Positions 1 through 11,133 are shown, numbered from the stretch's first letter. The stretch: DNA of 64,000 nucleotides from Bryopsis sp. KO-2023 (GCA_030272585.1 BSYQ01000011.1:248001-312000); one strand, 5' to 3'. Numbers and translations are program-made. Notes: generated by a model not told the origin, from the sequence alone.

Positions 1-1486
1 CGCATCAGCCAGTCTGTGACATTCGCGGTGCCGTTGAAAGCTCGTGGCATTGGTATCTTGACTTGTCTCAACCCATTGCCTCCGGGTGCTGCTGGTGGCC
101 CTCCGGGTAATTGTGGTCCAAATGGTCCTCCCGGTCCGCCAGGTCCTCCGGGACCTCCAGGTCCGTTCGGCCCGCCGCCAGGCCCATTTGGTCCTCCTCC
201 CGGTCCATTCGGCCCACCAGGTCCATTCGGCCCGCCAGATCCTCCTGGTCCATTCGGCCCGCCACCTCCATCACCATCGTCCCCGCCTCCTCCTCCTGGC
301 CGCCGTCTTCTTGGAGCGTCTCGGAATCCGGAGTTGGGGTCTTGCTGTCCAACTCAGGCATAGGAACCCAGGCCCGCAAACGGGTCCGTTCCCGAATTGA
401 ATCCGACAGCTCCAACTCCCTGTGGTTGACTGGGTCCAGGGGGTGGTTCTTGACGTGGTGCCATAGGAGGTCCTTGGCCGGATGGCGGTGTAGGATTGGT
501 GGCTTGGTTCTGGCCGCTGGGTCTCTTCGGCTCGGCCTCGGCCCGCCCGTCGGTGCAGAACCGGGCTCTCGAATGACAGGTCCTGGTGGTGGTCCGGCTC
601 GCCGTTGGCTAGGCACTCCACTGGGTGGCACGAGAATCGGTACCGCGGGTGCGTTGCTGACGATAGGAGAAACAAGGGGCACGTCTTGAAAACTGGAAGA
701 CGGGGGTGGTCCGGGTGGCGCTTGTGTAGTTTGGGTCACAGTTTGGGTTCCGGCCCAGGCCATGTACACAGGAATGACTTGGGGCTGCGCGGGAACTTGC
801 TTTGACCATAGCTTCACGAGCTCGTCCACGGATGGGTAGTCTTCCCGTAGACACTTTGTTTCGACCCCGAGCGTCTCGACAGCGGCCCGCTGGTCTGCCA
901 CTTGTAATGTGAGCCTTTCGGTCCGGGCTCCAAGGTCTTGGAAATCTTGAGCCGCCTTGGCGGCCGCACGTTCTTGGGCCAGGTGCATACGTTCTTCCAT
1001 TTCGGCCACGAGGTGCCCGTTCTCGGCTTTGAGGTGCTCGAGCCGTCGGATGAACTCCTCTTCCAGCCGAACGCGGTCCTCCCAGTGATGGTCCTCCAGT
1101 TCGGCTCTCTGGTTCTCGAGGGCCGTGTTCATAGCTTCGGCTTGTTCGTTGGCCACTTGCCATTGTCGAGCTTCGGCTTCCTCGCGGGTGTGATGGAGTT
1201 CTCCTCGAACTTCGTTGAGTGCTTGGTACAGTTCGGCTTGGGTGCGTCCTGCCCATTCTTCGGTGTTGGCCGCTAGCTGGGCCACAGTGATAGAGGTTTC
1301 GTCCTGGTTCACCTCCACGTGGTGCACGTTCTGCACATTGTGCTGGATGTTGTTCTGCACAAATACGCCTTGCACCGGAGGGGGATCTTCTTCGGTCCCC
1401 AGGCTCATGCTGTCCCCAGCGCTCATCTCCTCCACTCCGTCGGGATAGGCGATGGCTTCGGCTGGCTCGTACGGTATGAGGTCCAT
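1..1486 (-). pseudogene. gag of the left-edge element, frameshifted
   Basis: The N-terminus (MDLIPYE, SLGTEEDPPP) and a long coiled coil of about 150 residues match the Gag of element A. The intact frame runs to a stop at 68 but loses similarity after about residue 320. The matching sequence then continues in another frame: GFNSGTDPFAGLGSYA, an in-frame TGA where element A has Ser, the Gly/Pro-rich tract, and the start of the capsid region (KIPMPRAFNG) at the window edge. A frameshift and a nonsense codon therefore separate the coiled coil from the capsid domain. Zinc knuckle and pol lie outside the window. Confidence 0.75.
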
Positions 1487-1902
1487 GGTTGGACTCCGTG
1501 TGCGAGCCGTGGGTCCCGCTTGCGAAGAGGTTCCTCGGCCGAGTTTGCCCGCTGGTTGCGTAGGTGCTCCTGGACTTCAGCGTAGAAACGCAGAAACTCC
1601 GGGTCGTTCCTTTCCTCCTCGGTGAAGCAGGAGTCACAGCTTCCGACACTTTCTGTGTCGTCGTTGTCGTTCGGCCCGGTAGGTGGTGGTACGGGACTCG
1701 GCCTTCGAATAGGTGGTCCCTCAAGTCCGGGAGGTACGCCCTCGATAACGCTTGGGCCGCCGTAGCAAAAGGCCAGTTGGTCGATATAAAACCTTCTCCA
1801 ATGTGGTGCGACCAGCTCCTCTGGCACCGTGAGATAACGGGAAGTCGGGTGTTCGTGTGTGCCGGCGGAGGACTGGGGCGAGGTAGGGTGGCTGTTCGAC
1901 AT
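1423..1902 (-). CDS. ORF1 upstream of and overlapping gag
   Basis: An ORF of about 159 residues from an ATG at 1902, lying between the primer-binding site and gag and overlapping the first 64 bases of gag in another frame. It matches the ORF1 of element A, most clearly in an acidic stretch reading ESVGSCDS-x-FTEE-x-RNDP followed by an Arg-rich C-terminus. Conservation in two diverged elements, including the overlap, argues that it is translated. No known domain was recognised. The ORF stays open upstream into the LTR, so the start is a choice: the first ATG after the primer-binding site. It could be a separate leader protein or an N-terminal extension of Gag made by frameshifting. Confidence 0.6.
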   Translation of the reverse strand: MSNSHPTSPQSSAGTHEHPTSRYLTVPEELVAPHWRRFYIDQLAFCYGGPSVIEGVPPGLEGPPIRRPSPVPPPTGPNDNDDTESVGSCDSCFTEEERNDPEFLRFYAEVQEHLRNQRANSAEEPLRKRDPRLAHGVQPWTSYRTSQPKPSPIPTEWRR

Positions 1903-1932
1903 ACGGGTGGTATTGGTCTTGGTTCCGGCTTC

Positions 1933-1945
1933 GGCTCCGAAACCA
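1933..1945 (-). promoter_or_regulatory. tRNA primer-binding site
   Basis: TGGTTTCGGAGCC on the minus strand, two bases inside the LTR. TGG pairs with the CCA end of a tRNA. The same 12-base core occurs at the same position in elements A and B, so all three families use the same primer tRNA; which tRNA was not identified. Confidence 0.75.
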
Positions 1946-1947
1946 GT

Positions 1948-2334
1948 TGATACAAACGTTGGAACAAGATAGACTAGTCGAGTGGACTTACGTCTAGAGC
2001 ACGGAAACACTTTCAACAAGGAACTTTACAATAGTCCAAGTTACAATGAGGCTGTGGTCCGGGCCGAATAAGTATTCGGCCGGGCCGACAGCCTGTCCAA
2101 CCCTTTCATCCAACTCAGCGTTCTAATGGCCCCTTGGCCGTGTCCTAATGGACCCTAAGCTGAATGTGAGGCTCCAGGCTGAACTGAGGGTTGCCACCTC
2201 AGAGGCGGCCTGGCCCTTTCCCTTATTGTGTGGCTATGATGATGGTGAGCTGGTTCGGTCCGACTACTGTCAGGCCGAACCACGTGTTGGGTGAGTGGGC
2301 CGAACCGCGTGTCATACGACGGACGTTCGTATCA
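1948..2334 (-). repeat. 5' LTR of the left-edge element
   Basis: A 387-bp LTR beginning TGATACAAACG and ending TTCGTATCA on the plus strand, so TG...CA as expected. The inner end abuts the primer-binding site. It contains an inverted repeat near 2058-2084 (GGCCGAATA and TATTCGGCC arms), placed like the hairpin in the element A LTR. Outer flank GCGTC is the expected target duplication, but its partner lies outside the window. Confidence 0.75.
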
Positions 2335-2821
2335 GCGTCCATACATATCGCTTTCCAAGCGTCTTTGGAGTACCAACCTGGAAATAAACTTCAATTAGAT
2401 CCAAGCGTGCTTATCCTTAGTTTTTTGCTTCGTGCAATTCTAAGAAAATATCTTAAACGAAAACTTTGATCGTACCTTTTGGGAGTGAAGCAGTACGGGA
2501 TTCGACCCCTCGCTTTTTAGGACTCTGCAAACAGTTGAACCATTCATCAACTTTTGTCTATTTTTATTTTTATTTTTTCAATTTCAATTTCAATTTTTGC
2601 TTACCGGTGTCTCCAACTCCGTTGGCTCTCGCTTGGGCGAGGCACTGTACTCGAAGGACTCCCCTTGGATGGATTTTTTTTGGGGGGGGGGTCCGTGATT
2701 TCTTTTCTTTTCTTGGGTCCTTCGCCAGCCTGCAGACGACCCCCTTGTGGACCTTCTTCCTCGTTGGACACCTGCCTCCCACGCTTCCGGCGGCGATCAC
2801 CCTCCATTTGCACGACGATAG
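2335..2821. other. Non-coding stretch with a tRNA-like relic
   Basis: No convincing coding sequence. On the minus strand, around 2550-2484, a box-B-like GGGGTCGAATCCC follows a weak box-A-like TGGTTCAACTG at tRNA-like spacing, but the stems do not pair well enough for a working tRNA. It may be the head of an old tRNA-derived SINE. T-rich low-complexity sequence follows at 2550-2600. Confidence 0.3.
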
Positions 2822-2978
2822 GGGAGACCTCGCGTTTGAGTCGATGAAAAAGATCAGAGGTGTCCGCCCGAACAAGTACACGTATTCGGCCTTGATCGCT
2901 GCCTGCTCCAGCAGCGGTGAATGGGAAAGGGCTCTCAAGATGTTCGGTGCTATGCAGAAGGCGGCAAGGAGCCCTCGC
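2822..2978 (+). CDS. Exon of a pentatricopeptide-repeat (PPR) protein
   Basis: An exon of about 52 residues bounded by a GATAG acceptor and a GTATAT donor. It encodes one clear PPR motif: VRPNKYTYSALIAACSSSG, then EWERALKMFGAMQK, with the usual helix-turn-helix pattern and the aliphatic and Asn/Thr positions expected. PPR proteins bind RNA in mitochondria or plastids. Only this exon was found; the next open stretches carry no further repeat. It is either one exon of a gene with large introns or a stranded fragment. Plus strand, like the ATR exons after it, but no join between them is supported. Confidence 0.55.
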
Positions 2979-4695
2979 GTATATGTATCTTTTTTCGTGG
3001 TGGCAGAAATTCGAACTCCTATATGGGTCATATCACTGAAGCTGTTTTCTCTTGTGTCTTTTTCGGGCTGGAAAGAAAAAGGTGTACACAGGTACACAGG
3101 TGTCGAATTTGTACGGCTCCTTTCTCTACTAGGGACCTTTTTTACCTTTTCTTTCTTGGTGAAATCGGGGCTGCGACGGGCGGCTCGAAATTCGAGAGAG
3201 AAGAAAGAAGGGGAAAAACCCCTTGACGACGCTTGCCGCGATCCGTTTTATGAATACAGCGAAAACCTTGTCGCTTGTTTTCGATAATCGGCAAACCCCC
3301 TGAGCCCTGGCGCGATTCCGATAGAGCGGAGAATTGCAGCTGTTGGCAGTCACAATAGTTTGCTTAGGAAAAGTCTGCTATGAAGGGGAGGGGGAGCGAT
3401 TTCTGTTAGTGTTACTAATCCGACCATTTTTGATGTTCAAAAAGCTGAAAATTTGGATCCTTGTTGTGGACCGTTTCTCAGCTTTCCCGATTGGGTTCAT
3501 AAACTTCCACTTTCTTCCATTTTAGTTCGTTTTGTTTTGTTTTGTTTTGTTTTTGTTTTTTTTTGGGGGGGGGGTGGCAGCACCAAGCAATATAAACTAA
3601 AATTCCTACACATAAATAGTCATTTTCATTTTTTTTCAAGGTTCCGATGAATTGAAAAATTTGAAGGTGTGGAGGTTGATTTTGGCAGGGTTGATTTTTG
3701 CGGTGGGGACACAGATCATCTGGTTTGTCCTGAAGGCTTTGATCCCTTGAAAGCGGGATGTGGAGGTATAGTTGAGTTTTCTTGATGTTGATATATATAT
3801 ATACATATTATATATATGTGGTTTTTTTCCAGAAGAGAAAGTCAGAAACAAGGTTTTTTTTCCTCAACTTTGGGTTGAAAGAAAGACACAAGCGATGTGG
3901 CAACTTTTACAGTTTTCAACATTGAAGTAGTCCGTGTTGGAAAAACTGTAGGCAGGGTGAGGTGTCTTTTTTTTGTATCATTATTTTGGAATAATAAAAT
4001 AAGGGGGTTTTGTTTTCCAGGTGGGGAGTGTTGTTTTTCTTCTTTTTTTTTTGTTTGAATTTTTTTTTGCGGTGGGGGGGGTTGCTGAACTGAGTGTGCA
4101 ATTTGTAAAGGGTGGCAAGAAAAAAGGGAAAAAAACCCTATCGTATATGGCAATTGAAAAGAGAGAAAAAATTTGTGAAGGGGAAAAAGTGCGCATTTTT
4201 CCTTTTATTTTTGAGGGCCTTTGTTCTTTTCTATTCTTTTTTTTTTCTTCTTTTGTTGTGTGGAATTGTATGGAAGAAAAAAAAAAAGCTATGGTTTATA
4301 TTTTCTCCTGTCTTTTTTTCTTTTCTATCTAGTTATGGTTGCACCGCCATGGGTCGATTTTTGTGGGGACTGTCAAAAAAGAAAAGAAGAAAAAAAAGAA
4401 GAAAAAACAAGGGTAGTACTACTAGTAGTGATAAAAAAATAGGAGGGGTTATTTTCATGAAACCCAATGTAACAGAAAGGGAAAAAAAAGCAAACAAGAC
4501 CATTAACTGGAAAGAATTTAAAAGAAAATCCTTCATGATCTAGGGTGGTGGGTACAAGAGGATAGTCGAATTTTGATTGAGTTCAGGGTTTTTTTTTGGG
4601 AGGGGGGGGGGATAGTGGGTGAGAGAGAAAAACTGAAGAGCAGATACATTTTTTTTTGGATGTGTTTTTTGGAGGGTGGGGTAAAGGGGTGATTA
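2979..4695. other. Low-complexity non-coding DNA
   Basis: Long T, G and A runs, a short (TA)n tract near 3789-3815 and purine-rich stretches near 4370-4510. ORFs here are of biased composition (Phe/Lys-rich) and look like chance readings. No gene, RNA or transposon was recognised. Confidence 0.6.
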
Positions 4696-4852
4696 GGGAT
4701 GTTCAGCAATTCAACGATAGCACTATTTCGACGTTATTACTAAGCGAAATAGCGTGTTTTGCTATCGTTTTCGCCCACGACTCGCCCCAACGACGCTATT
4801 TCGTTTAGTAATAACGTTGAAATAGTGCTATCGTTGAATTGCTGAACATCCC
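4696..4852. mobile_element. Short MITE with near-perfect terminal inverted repeats
   Basis: A 157-bp foldback. The left arm begins GGGATGTTCAGCAATTC and the right arm is its reverse complement, with pairing running about 65 bases into each side and only a few mismatches. The flanks are TA on both sides (4694-4695 and 4853-4854), the duplication typical of Tc1/mariner or Stowaway-type elements; reading the ends one base further out gives ATT flanks instead, as in PIF/Harbinger elements. No coding capacity. Confidence 0.75.
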
Positions 4853-5035
4853 TATTGAGGCATTGTTACGTTGTCCTCTGGGTAAAGAAAAAGGAGCGCT
4901 CAATGAACGTGTGTGTGTGTGTGTTTTTTTGTCAAAAATTGCCTTTGTCCAACCAGATTGCTGTCACTGGGAGCCCTTTCAAATGCGGGGTTATCAAAAA
5001 ATTCAAAAAATCTCAATGAATTCCTGTTGTTACAA

Positions 5036-8000
5036 GCAAAGCTTTTTCCTGGCATTGGCTGAGGACAACCAAGAATGGGACAGCGCCATCGGGATATGGC
5101 ATCGGGAAATGAGAAACAGTGAAAATGTGGAGCAGGGGGCCGAGAGTCTGTCACAGGGAGGTATGAGTCTTCACCTGGGGTTCGGGGGTAGTGAAACAAT
5201 CGATCTTTTTTGGGGGGCCGAACACAGATCGACGAAATCGCTTAATCGTTAACTTCACCTCGGTTTTATCATTAGCGATATTTTGCCCACATATTTCCCC
5301 TATTTTTTGCCTCCTTTTTTTCCCACCAAAGCACTCCACACGGAAAAAATAATCAACTCAAAAATCGTACGTTTGAATCATTTATCGATTTTACATTTTT
5401 TTTGTATTTTTTGCATTTTTTTACTAGCACTGGAGCCCACGATTTCGAACATGAAATCGAAAGATCAGATGATGCGGGGGTGGCTGCGATGCTTGCTGAA
5501 GGCCGGAAAATTAAAAGACATCAAGCATAATTTTGTGATTGGCGAAATCCAATGTGCCCCCTGGGCCCTGGAACAGATGACAGGCCTGGAGTGTGAAGCT
5601 CTGTGGAAAATGGGGGAGTGGCAGGATTTGAGCAAATGCTTGGACAGATTGGATGAGACAAAAGCCCCGGGGAGTGTCGCGATGCTGCTGCCCAGCCCAC
5701 AGGTGTCGATATAGCATCTTTTTCTTTCCTTTTTCGAGTGTGTTGCATGCTGCCTGCAAACGTTTGTGACGGAATGATAAGAAAATTCAAATCCAGGATG
5801 AATGAAAACAGTGGGCAGAACAGACATCGAGTTTCTGGATCCTCAGTGCAGCGCCATCTTTTCCGAACTCTTTTTGTTTTTTCTCCATTGTATTTAAGCA
5901 ATGGTGAGGTCTCAGTTCAATTATTGTTTTTAGGGTGGTAGACAGATCGTTCGTTTGCACAAGAAGGATGGGGCTAACTTGGTGCATTACATTTGACGAA
6001 AAAAAACTGTGCTTAGGTGCTAGTTCTTAGATTTCCATATTTTTTTTCTTCTGGCCATGTTTTTCCCTCGATTTCTCGGAAAGGTTCCTTTTTCTTCAAA
6101 GAAAGGTTTTTTCTTCCCCTTCTCTGTTTCAGGAGGAATTCAATCTGAGAATCGGGCGACTGCTCCTGATGCTCAAAGACCAGCAAAGCGATTTGACTGT
6201 CGACTACCACGAGGCTCAGGTGGATGTTCTTCGACACCTTCCTGCCAGAGCAGCTGAGTCTTACACACAAGCCTGCCCCCTGCTGGCCAGGCTTGAAATT
6301 TTTGAAGACATCAATATTGCTCAAAAACTTCTCCAGGCAAGAGATGGTGTTTCCTTTTTTTTTTCTAATTTGTCACTTTATCGTTTCAAGGCTCAAAAAG
6401 AGTCTCATGTAGTGTATAAAACTGATTAAGATGATGAGTGTTGTGAATTCAAAAGGCCAGGACGTGTGCATGAATTTGTGACTTTGATTTTGGAAGCCCG
6501 TAGTTTTTGCATTTTTTGTTCCCGTCATAATATCATATACCTCCCCAAAACATCCTGCTTAGTCTATTTCGAAGAAGGGAGGGGAGGGGTCGTTTTGTTG
6601 CGTCACCTTAAATTCTGTCGATCGATTTACTTTGGCATCTTTGTTTGCGTTCGAAATAACAAAAATTGTTTGGCCACACAGAGTGGTGACACCGGCGACG
6701 ATGGCTTCACCCAATTCTCGTCCGAGGCCCTGGCTTTCTCCAACAGTGCGATCGTTTCTTGGGGCCTCTCCCCAAATTCCTCCGCCCTTCGTGCCAGCTC
6801 CAGCAAGAGTTTGGCTTGGTATCGCCTGTCCACGGTCAATACACCCTGATCGATCCGTTTCATTTCATACTTCAAGAAGTAGGTGTCGAGCTCCTTGCCC
6901 ACTTTTTTCAGTGCCTTTGAATACGCCAGCAATGAGTTCGGTGTATCACCCTGAAAAAAAGAAAAAAGAAAAAAATAAAATAAATTGGGAGACAAACAAA
7001 GCAAGAAAAAGTCAGATGGATGGGTTTTTTTTGTGTGTGTGTTTGGGGGGGGGGTCCACAATATTCACTTGGAATCCCCCCCCCCTATCCCCCCCTCCCC
7101 CCTCCCTTTCCTTTGAAAGATCCGTATCCATCTGTGTTTTTTTTCAGAGTGTTTTTTTTGTTATTGTTATTTTTTTCACTCACCAGCCGAAGCATCGTGT
7201 TGACGTCGATCCCCGCTTGGCCAGCCATTTTTATCACTTCCATGGAGCAACGATGGTACTCTTTTCTGTCTTGGATGATCGCGGCCAATTGCCTCCTGAA
7301 GTGAACCCTCAATTCTCTGGATTCCGGCAGGGCATCCAGGAAGTGCGAATTCCGGCCCCACTTAAAGACCTGGCTCAACGTATATCTGGAGCACGCGAGG
7401 TTCCTAGACAAGCTGTACGAGCTTGAATGCTCGAAAAAGATGGGAGTGGAATCGGATGACGCGGCAGTGGTATCGAATGACGCGGCAAAATTGCTGCCCA
7501 AGGTACTGCTGAAAGAAGTTGTTAATCGTGTAACCCCTACGTTCATTGCCTTGACACAAGCACTGTTCGACATGTGCTCCGCTTCAATCAAAAAGAAAAG
7601 AGTCCTGGTGAGGCTTCCGCTGAAATTGAAAGCATTTATTATTCACCCCCCCCCCTCCTCGGAAAAAAAATAAAAAAAAATATGTGCATTGGTGTGTGTG
7701 TTTATTGTCTTGTTAAAAGTGTCGAAAGAATGAATCGTTTGACAAAGACTCTATCTTTTTTTTTCTGTTTGCTTCTTTCGATGGGAAATTCTGGATGAGT
7801 CTTTGTCGAAAGATATACCCTGACATTATCCCCATCTCTTTGGGACTTCATCAAAACTGAATGTAGCAGCCATTTCTGGCGGGATTCTTTTCTTTTTTTT
7901 CGACATGTGTTTCATTCATTGGCGATCTCTCCCTCAGATCGATGCTGCCAAAGAATTCCCCGGCTTCTACTCGATGGTGCACAACTTGACTCACGACATC

Positions 8001-9803
8001 ATTCTGCCGTGCGAAAGGTTCATGAGGGGTTGCTTTGCCGGGACAGATTGGACAAACCCTCGAGTCAGCCCAGGAAAAGATATCCCAACAATCATCGGCA
8101 TGAAGGAGGAAGTACGGGTGATGACTTCGTTGGTCCGACCAAAGAAAATCACGTTCTTGGGAAGGTAGGTTGGTGATAGTGAAGCTTGTGGGTGACGCAA
8201 TAGTGGTCGGCTGTGTTGGTTGGATTCGTGATAACTTGCTGGCTAACGCAAGTATACTTGTGGGGTTTGTTGCTTTAGACAACTCTCTAGCTAGCGCGGT
8301 TGTGAACGCTACTAGAGCACTTAGGTTGGGAAGTGATTGCGTCAGGCAAACACTTAACACACACACACACACAAACACACACACAAGCGGGAACACACCA
8401 ATCCCACGAATCCCGAGTTCTTACAAAGTAAAGAAGATGTCAAAACAACGAGTGGGCCTCTTAAGTACCCCTAAGTGTAGTACGCTGACGCATGCCCCAA
8501 ACTCTGGGTCTAATCTGTCTTACTCGCGAACCCACATGCGTCAGCCACCCTCGGCTCTATCCCAAACTACCTCGTGAGCGCTAAAAGACTAACAGTTGGA
8601 ATCTCTTTTATCACACACACATATGTATATGCGTTTATATTTTTTGATTTATATTTTTTTCCATTTTTTTTGGGGGGGAGGGTCCATAAATCTCTTCAGC
8701 AACATATTTGAATTCTTAAAAATCTATGTATGTTGAAAAAAATATAAATAACACTTGAATCTAAAGATTCAAGTCGAAATTGTCGGGTGTGTCGATAAAA
8801 ATTTCTGATACAAAGTATCATCAATTCAAAACCAATCTCTGAGCAAAGCCTTCCTTTTGTTCCCGTAGATGTTTATTTTATTTTTTATTTTTCTTACAGC
8901 GACGGGTTGGAGTATCCCTTCCTCGCCAAACCCGAGGACGATCTACGGAAGGATTGCCGCCTCATGGAATTTTGTTGGGTCTTAAACGACCATCTCAGGA
9001 GGGATCGCGACGTACGGAAAAGGGAGTTGAAGATGCGAACGTACACGGGGGTCCCTCTAAAGGAGAATGGAGGGATTTCTTCCTTCAGAGAACTGTGCAG
9101 TGGGTTATACCGAGCTGATGGCTTGTCCATGTCTATTGAAGAGACAAAAAAACTTCAAATGTAAGTTGAGGATATGATAGTTTACTTCGCTTCTTGCTTT
9201 CTTTTTATGCGAAAATTTTTATAACATATTATGGATGTGAAAAAGTACATATATTTTTTCAAGTGAAAACTAAATAAGCGTTGTTTTTTAATTGAAATGA
9301 TGTGAATGTGTGAGTTTATTTTATTTTTTTCTTACATTGTTCAAGGTTGTTTTTTATGTGTGGATATATGTAGGAACCATTCCGAGGATTGGTATAAAAT
9401 CACCATTGAAAAATACAAACCACGTTTCCACCGTTGGTTCCTACAAGTTGCTCGGAGGCCTGATGAGTGGCTCGAGATGCGACTTGCCTTCACCCGATCC
9501 GCGGCGGTTTGGTCGATGGTCGGTCACATCCTCGGGCTCGGAGATCGACATCCGGAAAATATGAACGTCGACAGGAGCACAGGCATCATCACCCACGTGG
9601 ATTTTGGGTGCTTGTTCGACGATGGCACCAGGTTCCTCATCCCTGAAGTGACTCCGTTTCGTTTGATACCGAATATGGTAAATGCTTTCGGGGTGACCTC
9701 AGTGGAAGGGGTGTTCAGGGAGCAGTGTGTTTTCTTAGTGAGGGAGGCGATGAGTGTTGGGAACTTGGAGCGAATGTTTTTAGGTTGGATGTCGTGGTTG
9801 TGA
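5036..9803 (+). pseudogene. ATR-like PI3K-related kinase, rearranged exons (FAT, kinase, FATC)
   Basis: Exons seen on the plus strand: about 5036-5120 and 5428-5702 (FAT, ending LWKMGEWQDLSKCL), 6133-6335 (FAT, FNLRIGRLLLML to ARLEIFEDI), about 7400-7607 (FAT end), 7938-8164, 8900-9160 (N-lobe, PKKITFLG and KPEDDLRKDCRLMEF) and 9374-9803. The last exon has the catalytic loop GDRHPEN, the HVDFGCLF metal-binding motif and the FATC tail NLERMFLGW ending at the stop. ATR senses single-stranded DNA and replication stress in the nucleus. Introns of the 3' exons have good GTAAGT/GTAGGT donors and phase fits. Three oddities: two FAT exons are on the minus strand, about 150 residues of FAT between them and the 7400 exon are missing, and most of the kinase C-lobe is absent. 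No N-terminal HEAT exons are visible. Likely a damaged copy, unless the assembly is wrong. Confidence 0.7.
6711..7378 (-). pseudogene. Two ATR FAT-domain exons in inverted orientation
   Basis: On the minus strand, exon about 7378-7184 ends in a strong CTG/GTGAGTG donor and exon 6950-6711 begins after a T-rich TTTCAG acceptor; the join keeps frame (DVNTMLRL then GDTPNSLLAYSKALKK). The second exon ends RRYQAKLLLELARRAEEFG ... ASDENW before GTGAAG, the position where ATR proteins have a similar helix pair ending in P-W-E. The content is what should lie between the plus-strand exons ending at 6335 and starting near 7400. So this block appears flipped in place. The plus strand of 7190-7400 is also open apart from one TGA at 7302, which makes the exact breakpoint uncertain. 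Confidence 0.5.
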
Positions 9804-10126
9804 AAAACCTTTTTTTAATAACATTATCAAAACTCAATTAAAAGAAGTTCTTAACGAAACAAATAATAAATATATCAATCAATATTGGTTTCATGAATCA
9901 AAGGAACTTTTAGGATTCCTTAATAGAGTCCCATTGCAAATGAAAATAAACATAGCAGTTTCCTCTAAATATTTCAGACTTTGTTATTGAATCACAGATC
10001 TGGAACTTGTTATCAAAGATTGCAGGAGCATTGCACACCGGCGTACACCACCATATAGTTCTGAATCGGTATTCGATTGATGAAATTGGGTTGAACAAAT
10101 AAATTAGGCATGGTCATCACCCTAAC
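9804..10126. other. AT-rich flank between ATR exons and element A
   Basis: No gene seen. The last five bases, CTAAC (10122-10126), are the left copy of the element A target duplication. Confidence 0.6.
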
Positions 10127-10536
10127 TGATAAAAACACGGGAAAGTATCGAGTAGTGGTAGACGTTACGTCTAGAACCACGGAAACACGGATAAGAGTCT
10201 TTGCTTACAAGCTTACTCTAGAACATTGTTACCTCGGTCCGGATCCAATAAATATGGGGCCGGACCGACAACCTGGCAAAAGGAACGGTTGAGAGCTGTC
10301 GGACCCAGCGTCCACTGGACCGACAGATCCAGACCAAATCCTTCTCAGGACCGTTGGTTGGATTGTGTGGACACGGTAACTGCCACCGTGTCCACCTCTC
10401 ACTTGGGTCAGTCGGACTGTACCGCTGGACCGGCTCTGGTACCGAACCAGGCACTGATTACCGGACCAGGCTGATCCAGTCCGACTGGATCGACTTAGGT
10501 GAATGTGTACTCGTTCCAGAGTCCACATTCGTATCA
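10127..10536 (-). repeat. 3' LTR of element A
   Basis: 410 bp, TGATAAAAAC...TTCGTATCA on the plus strand, identical by eye to 30386-30795. Contains a 9-bp inverted repeat TCGGTCCGG/CCGGACCGA (10234-10242 and 10260-10268) whose loop holds an AATAAATAT tract that could serve as a TATA element. Confidence 0.92.
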
Positions 10537-10551
10537 ACCACTCCCCCCCCC
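10537..10551 (-). promoter_or_regulatory. Polypurine tract of element A
   Basis: GGGGGGGGGAGTGGT on the minus strand, directly abutting the 3' LTR: the expected primer for plus-strand DNA synthesis. Element B has the closely similar G-run plus GAGTAGT in the same place. Confidence 0.75.
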
Positions 10552-11133
10552 ATCAAGTGCGCGTCCCGAGCACCACGTATATGAGAGGAGATCAGTTTAC
10601 ACAACCCAAGTCACCCCGAACCTTTTTACATGCCAAAAATGTTTGTGTTCAAAAACAAACAAGGTTCTTATCGGTCCATCCGACACTGGTCCCCTTGACC
10701 ACTGTTACCTTGAGATCCAATAACCAAAACAAAAACCCCTGGATCCAATAATCAAAACAAAAGAAACCCCTGGATCCAATAATGTCTGCAAAATCGATAT
10801 AGTTCCCTGTTACCTTAGAAAGAAAAGTAAGGTAACCTCTGGATCCCAGCCTGGATCCACTCAAATGTTTGATTCTGAACACCCAAATAACCCAAATTGA
10901 TACCTCAATAAAACAGGAAAATCATAACCAGATCAAAACAGAACTCCCCCATGGTTCCACAGAACATGGATGGTATGCAGAATAAAACAAATCCCAAACT
11001 GGCTGTTGGGTCCATCCAAACAGGTATAGCAAATATGAATCAAAAACTGGTCCCAGTCCAGAAAGTTTATAACCAAAAGAAAACAAACACACCAATCACT
11101 CCACTGGTCCCAACAGGTTAGACCTGTTGTAAC

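Larger units (their letters stand above)
1..2334 (-). mobile_element. 5' part of a Ty3/gypsy LTR retrotransposon (left-edge element)
   Basis: Reading on the minus strand, the order is LTR (2334-1948), primer-binding site, small ORF1 and gag, after which the element leaves the window. It is related to element A further right: the LTR ends are alike (TGATA...TCGTATCA), the primer-binding site is the same, and ORF1 and gag are similar in sequence and overlap in the same way. The gag copy is broken, so this is an older or decayed copy. The pol genes and the second LTR are not visible, so no target duplication can be checked. Confidence 0.85.

Noticed and set aside
16..363. Plus-strand Gly/Pro collagen-like ORF
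   Set aside because: Shadow of the GGP repeat of the minus-strand Gag, which has homologous sequence in element A.
4690..4860. CRISPR-like or riboswitch-like structure
   Set aside because: It is a single eukaryotic foldback with terminal inverted repeats and TA flanks; no spaced direct repeats exist anywhere in the window.
7302..7331. A 30-base intron that removes the TGA in a plus-strand ATR reading
   Set aside because: The interval could be removed in frame (GTGAAC...GGCAG), but other introns here are far longer and the minus-strand reading of this interval fits ATR better.
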